From CBDAUN01 sp965214615 (GTDB taxonomy: Bacteria; Pseudomonadota; Gammaproteobacteria; Arenicellales; JAJDZL01), in the NCBI GenBank assembly GCA_965214615.1, contig OZ243952.1, positions 1,364,001-1,428,000 on the forward strand: a stretch of DNA of 64,000 nucleotides, written 5' to 3'. Below are positions 63,078 to 64,000 of the stretch, one piece after another. A program made the position numbers and the translations under genes. The notes beneath the pieces are model-generated. The model saw only the letters and a list, made by a program, of their open reading frames with translations. It had not been told where the DNA came from and did not search any database. The first letter of the stretch is position 1; every line of letters begins with the position of its first letter.

Positions 63078-64000
63078 ATGCTGAACCAGAACCCCTGGTG
63101 GAGATATTTTGTCGTGGCCGCGGTTTTGATTCCCGGCTTTTTTTACGCGTTGCCGAGCTTTTTCGGCGATGATCCGGGAATTCAAATTCGCAGTGCGCGT
63201 ACCACGGTTGTCGACATAACCGCAATTCCCACGGTCGAAGGCATTCTGTCCCAAGCCGGAATCAGTCCGCTGTCAATTTCAGCAGCAGATACCGGTATCA
63301 GAGTCCGCTTTGCAAGTGCCGACGATCAGCTAAGGGCCCGGGACGAGGTTCAAGCTGCATTGGGGAGTCGCTATACGGTTGCCCTGACCTTGCTGCCCTC
63401 GGCTCCCGGCTGGTTCGAGAGCGTCGGGGCGCTGCCCATGTATCTGGGCTTGGATTTGCGCGGCGGAGTGCACTTTCTAATGGAAGTCGACTTAGATACT
63501 GCGCTGGCACGGGCCGAGGACCGATATGTCGAGTCCTTGCGGGTTGCACTTCGAGAGCAAAGTGTTCGATATGCCTATGTCAGGCGTCAGGACGCTGGAG
63601 GGCTGGTCTTGAAATTTCGTGCCGAGCAGCAGCGTTCTGCGGCTCAGGACGTGATTTCCGATGAATTTCCTGAACTCGGCGTTACAGACGATGAACGCGA
63701 TGGCGAGTATTTTCTCACTGTGACCATTCGTCCCGAAGAGATTGAAATGCTGCACAGCTTTGCGCTGGAGCAAAACATGGTTGCGTTGCGAAATCGCATC
63801 GACGAGCTTGGCGTCGCAGAGCCGGTGGTGCAGCGCCAGGGTGACAACCGGATCGTAATCCAGCTTCCCGGAGTGCAGGATACGGCGCGAGCCAAGCGGA
63901 TTCTGGGACGCACGGCAACTCTTGAGATTCGTCTGGTTGACGAGGAGCATGACTTGAGCTCTGCTGTCGACGGGGCTGTGCCTGTCGGGTCGAAGCTGTA
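63078..64000 (+). CDS. secD: Protein translocase subunit SecD, N-terminal part (cut by window edge)
   Basis: The first 307 residues of SecD; the frame runs past the window end. One membrane helix near the N-terminus (about 9-28: Y-F-V-V-A-A-V-L-I-P-G-F-F-Y-A-L) is followed by the periplasmic region, with the family motif L-G-L-D-L-R-G-G-V near 124 and L-R-N-R-I-D-E-L-G-V-A-E near 235. SecD uses the proton gradient to help pull proteins across the inner membrane. ATG 63078 begins the expected N-terminus; the helices and the rest lie beyond base 64000. Confidence 0.94.
   Translation, partial: MLNQNPWWRYFVVAAVLIPGFFYALPSFFGDDPGIQIRSARTTVVDITAIPTVEGILSQAGISPLSISAADTGIRVRFASADDQLRARDEVQAALGSRYTVALTLLPSAPGWFESVGALPMYLGLDLRGGVHFLMEVDLDTALARAEDRYVESLRVALREQSVRYAYVRRQDAGGLVLKFRAEQQRSAAQDVISDEFPELGVTDDERDGEYFLTVTIRPEEIEMLHSFALEQNMVALRNRIDELGVAEPVVQRQGDNRIVIQLPGVQDTARAKRILGRTATLEIRLVDEEHDLSSAVDGAVPVGSKL

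Overview
The window looks like chromosomal DNA of a proteobacterium, most likely gammaproteobacterial, with roughly balanced base composition. The signs are a tgt-yajC-secD block, a complete leucine-degradation (liu) operon, a fused isobutyryl-CoA mutase (IcmF), metZ behind a SAM-II-type riboswitch, and a PFGI-1/PAPI-1-type (MPF-G) integrative and conjugative element. Several genes appear to use TTG or GTG starts (liuD, tgt, the PaaI-like thioesterase, the TIGR03752-like protein).

Layout. 1-3885 (+): the end of an aromatic-degradation cluster, with a ferredoxin-type reductase (cut by the window edge), an SDR dehydrogenase, a PaaA/PaaC-like di-iron protein, gentisate 1,2-dioxygenase and an unrecognised gene. 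3964-5438: a CBS-pair protein with a 16-bp palindrome upstream, a tyrosine recombinase remnant, an undescribed structured RNA candidate with its own -10 box, and tRNA-Lys(CTT). 5798-41262: a 35.4-kb element delimited by two identical 30-nt hairpin repeats. An integrase lies at its left end and parA at its right end, and all its conjugation genes are on the minus strand. Read right to left it carries parA, parB, DUF2857, an STY4528-like gene, an ArdC-like antirestriction gene, a type IVb (thick) pilus operon pilL-N-O-P-Q-R-S-V-prepilin peptidase, and the MPF-G secretion genes (TIGR03759, RAQPRD, TIGR03758, 03745, 03750, 03746, 03749, 03752, 03751, VirB4/TraC ATPase, TIGR03756, TIGR03755, TraG-N-like).

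Two things are odd about the element. No relaxase, coupling protein (TraD) or lytic transglycosylase can be found, although all retained transport genes are open. A block of ordinary metabolic genes (dapE, argD, a PotA-like ABC ATPase, terC) separates the TIGR03756 and TIGR03755 genes, which are normally adjacent.

42054-43376: promoter, SAM-II-type riboswitch and metZ. 43406-52300 (-): an eight-gene operon, PaaI-like thioesterase, liuA, thiolase, DsbA-like isomerase, liuB, liuC, liuD, liuE, which takes isovaleryl-CoA to acetyl-CoA and acetoacetate. 52491-54222: two related Rpn-family nuclease genes, one a remnant, each with a 12-bp coding minisatellite. 55072-58314: icmF. 58348-60407: a frameshifted SDR gene and an MFS transporter. 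60408-61280 (-): a beta-hydroxyacid dehydrogenase. 61361-64000: tgt, yajC and the start of secD.

All family assignments come from reading motifs and gene order by eye; no database search was run.
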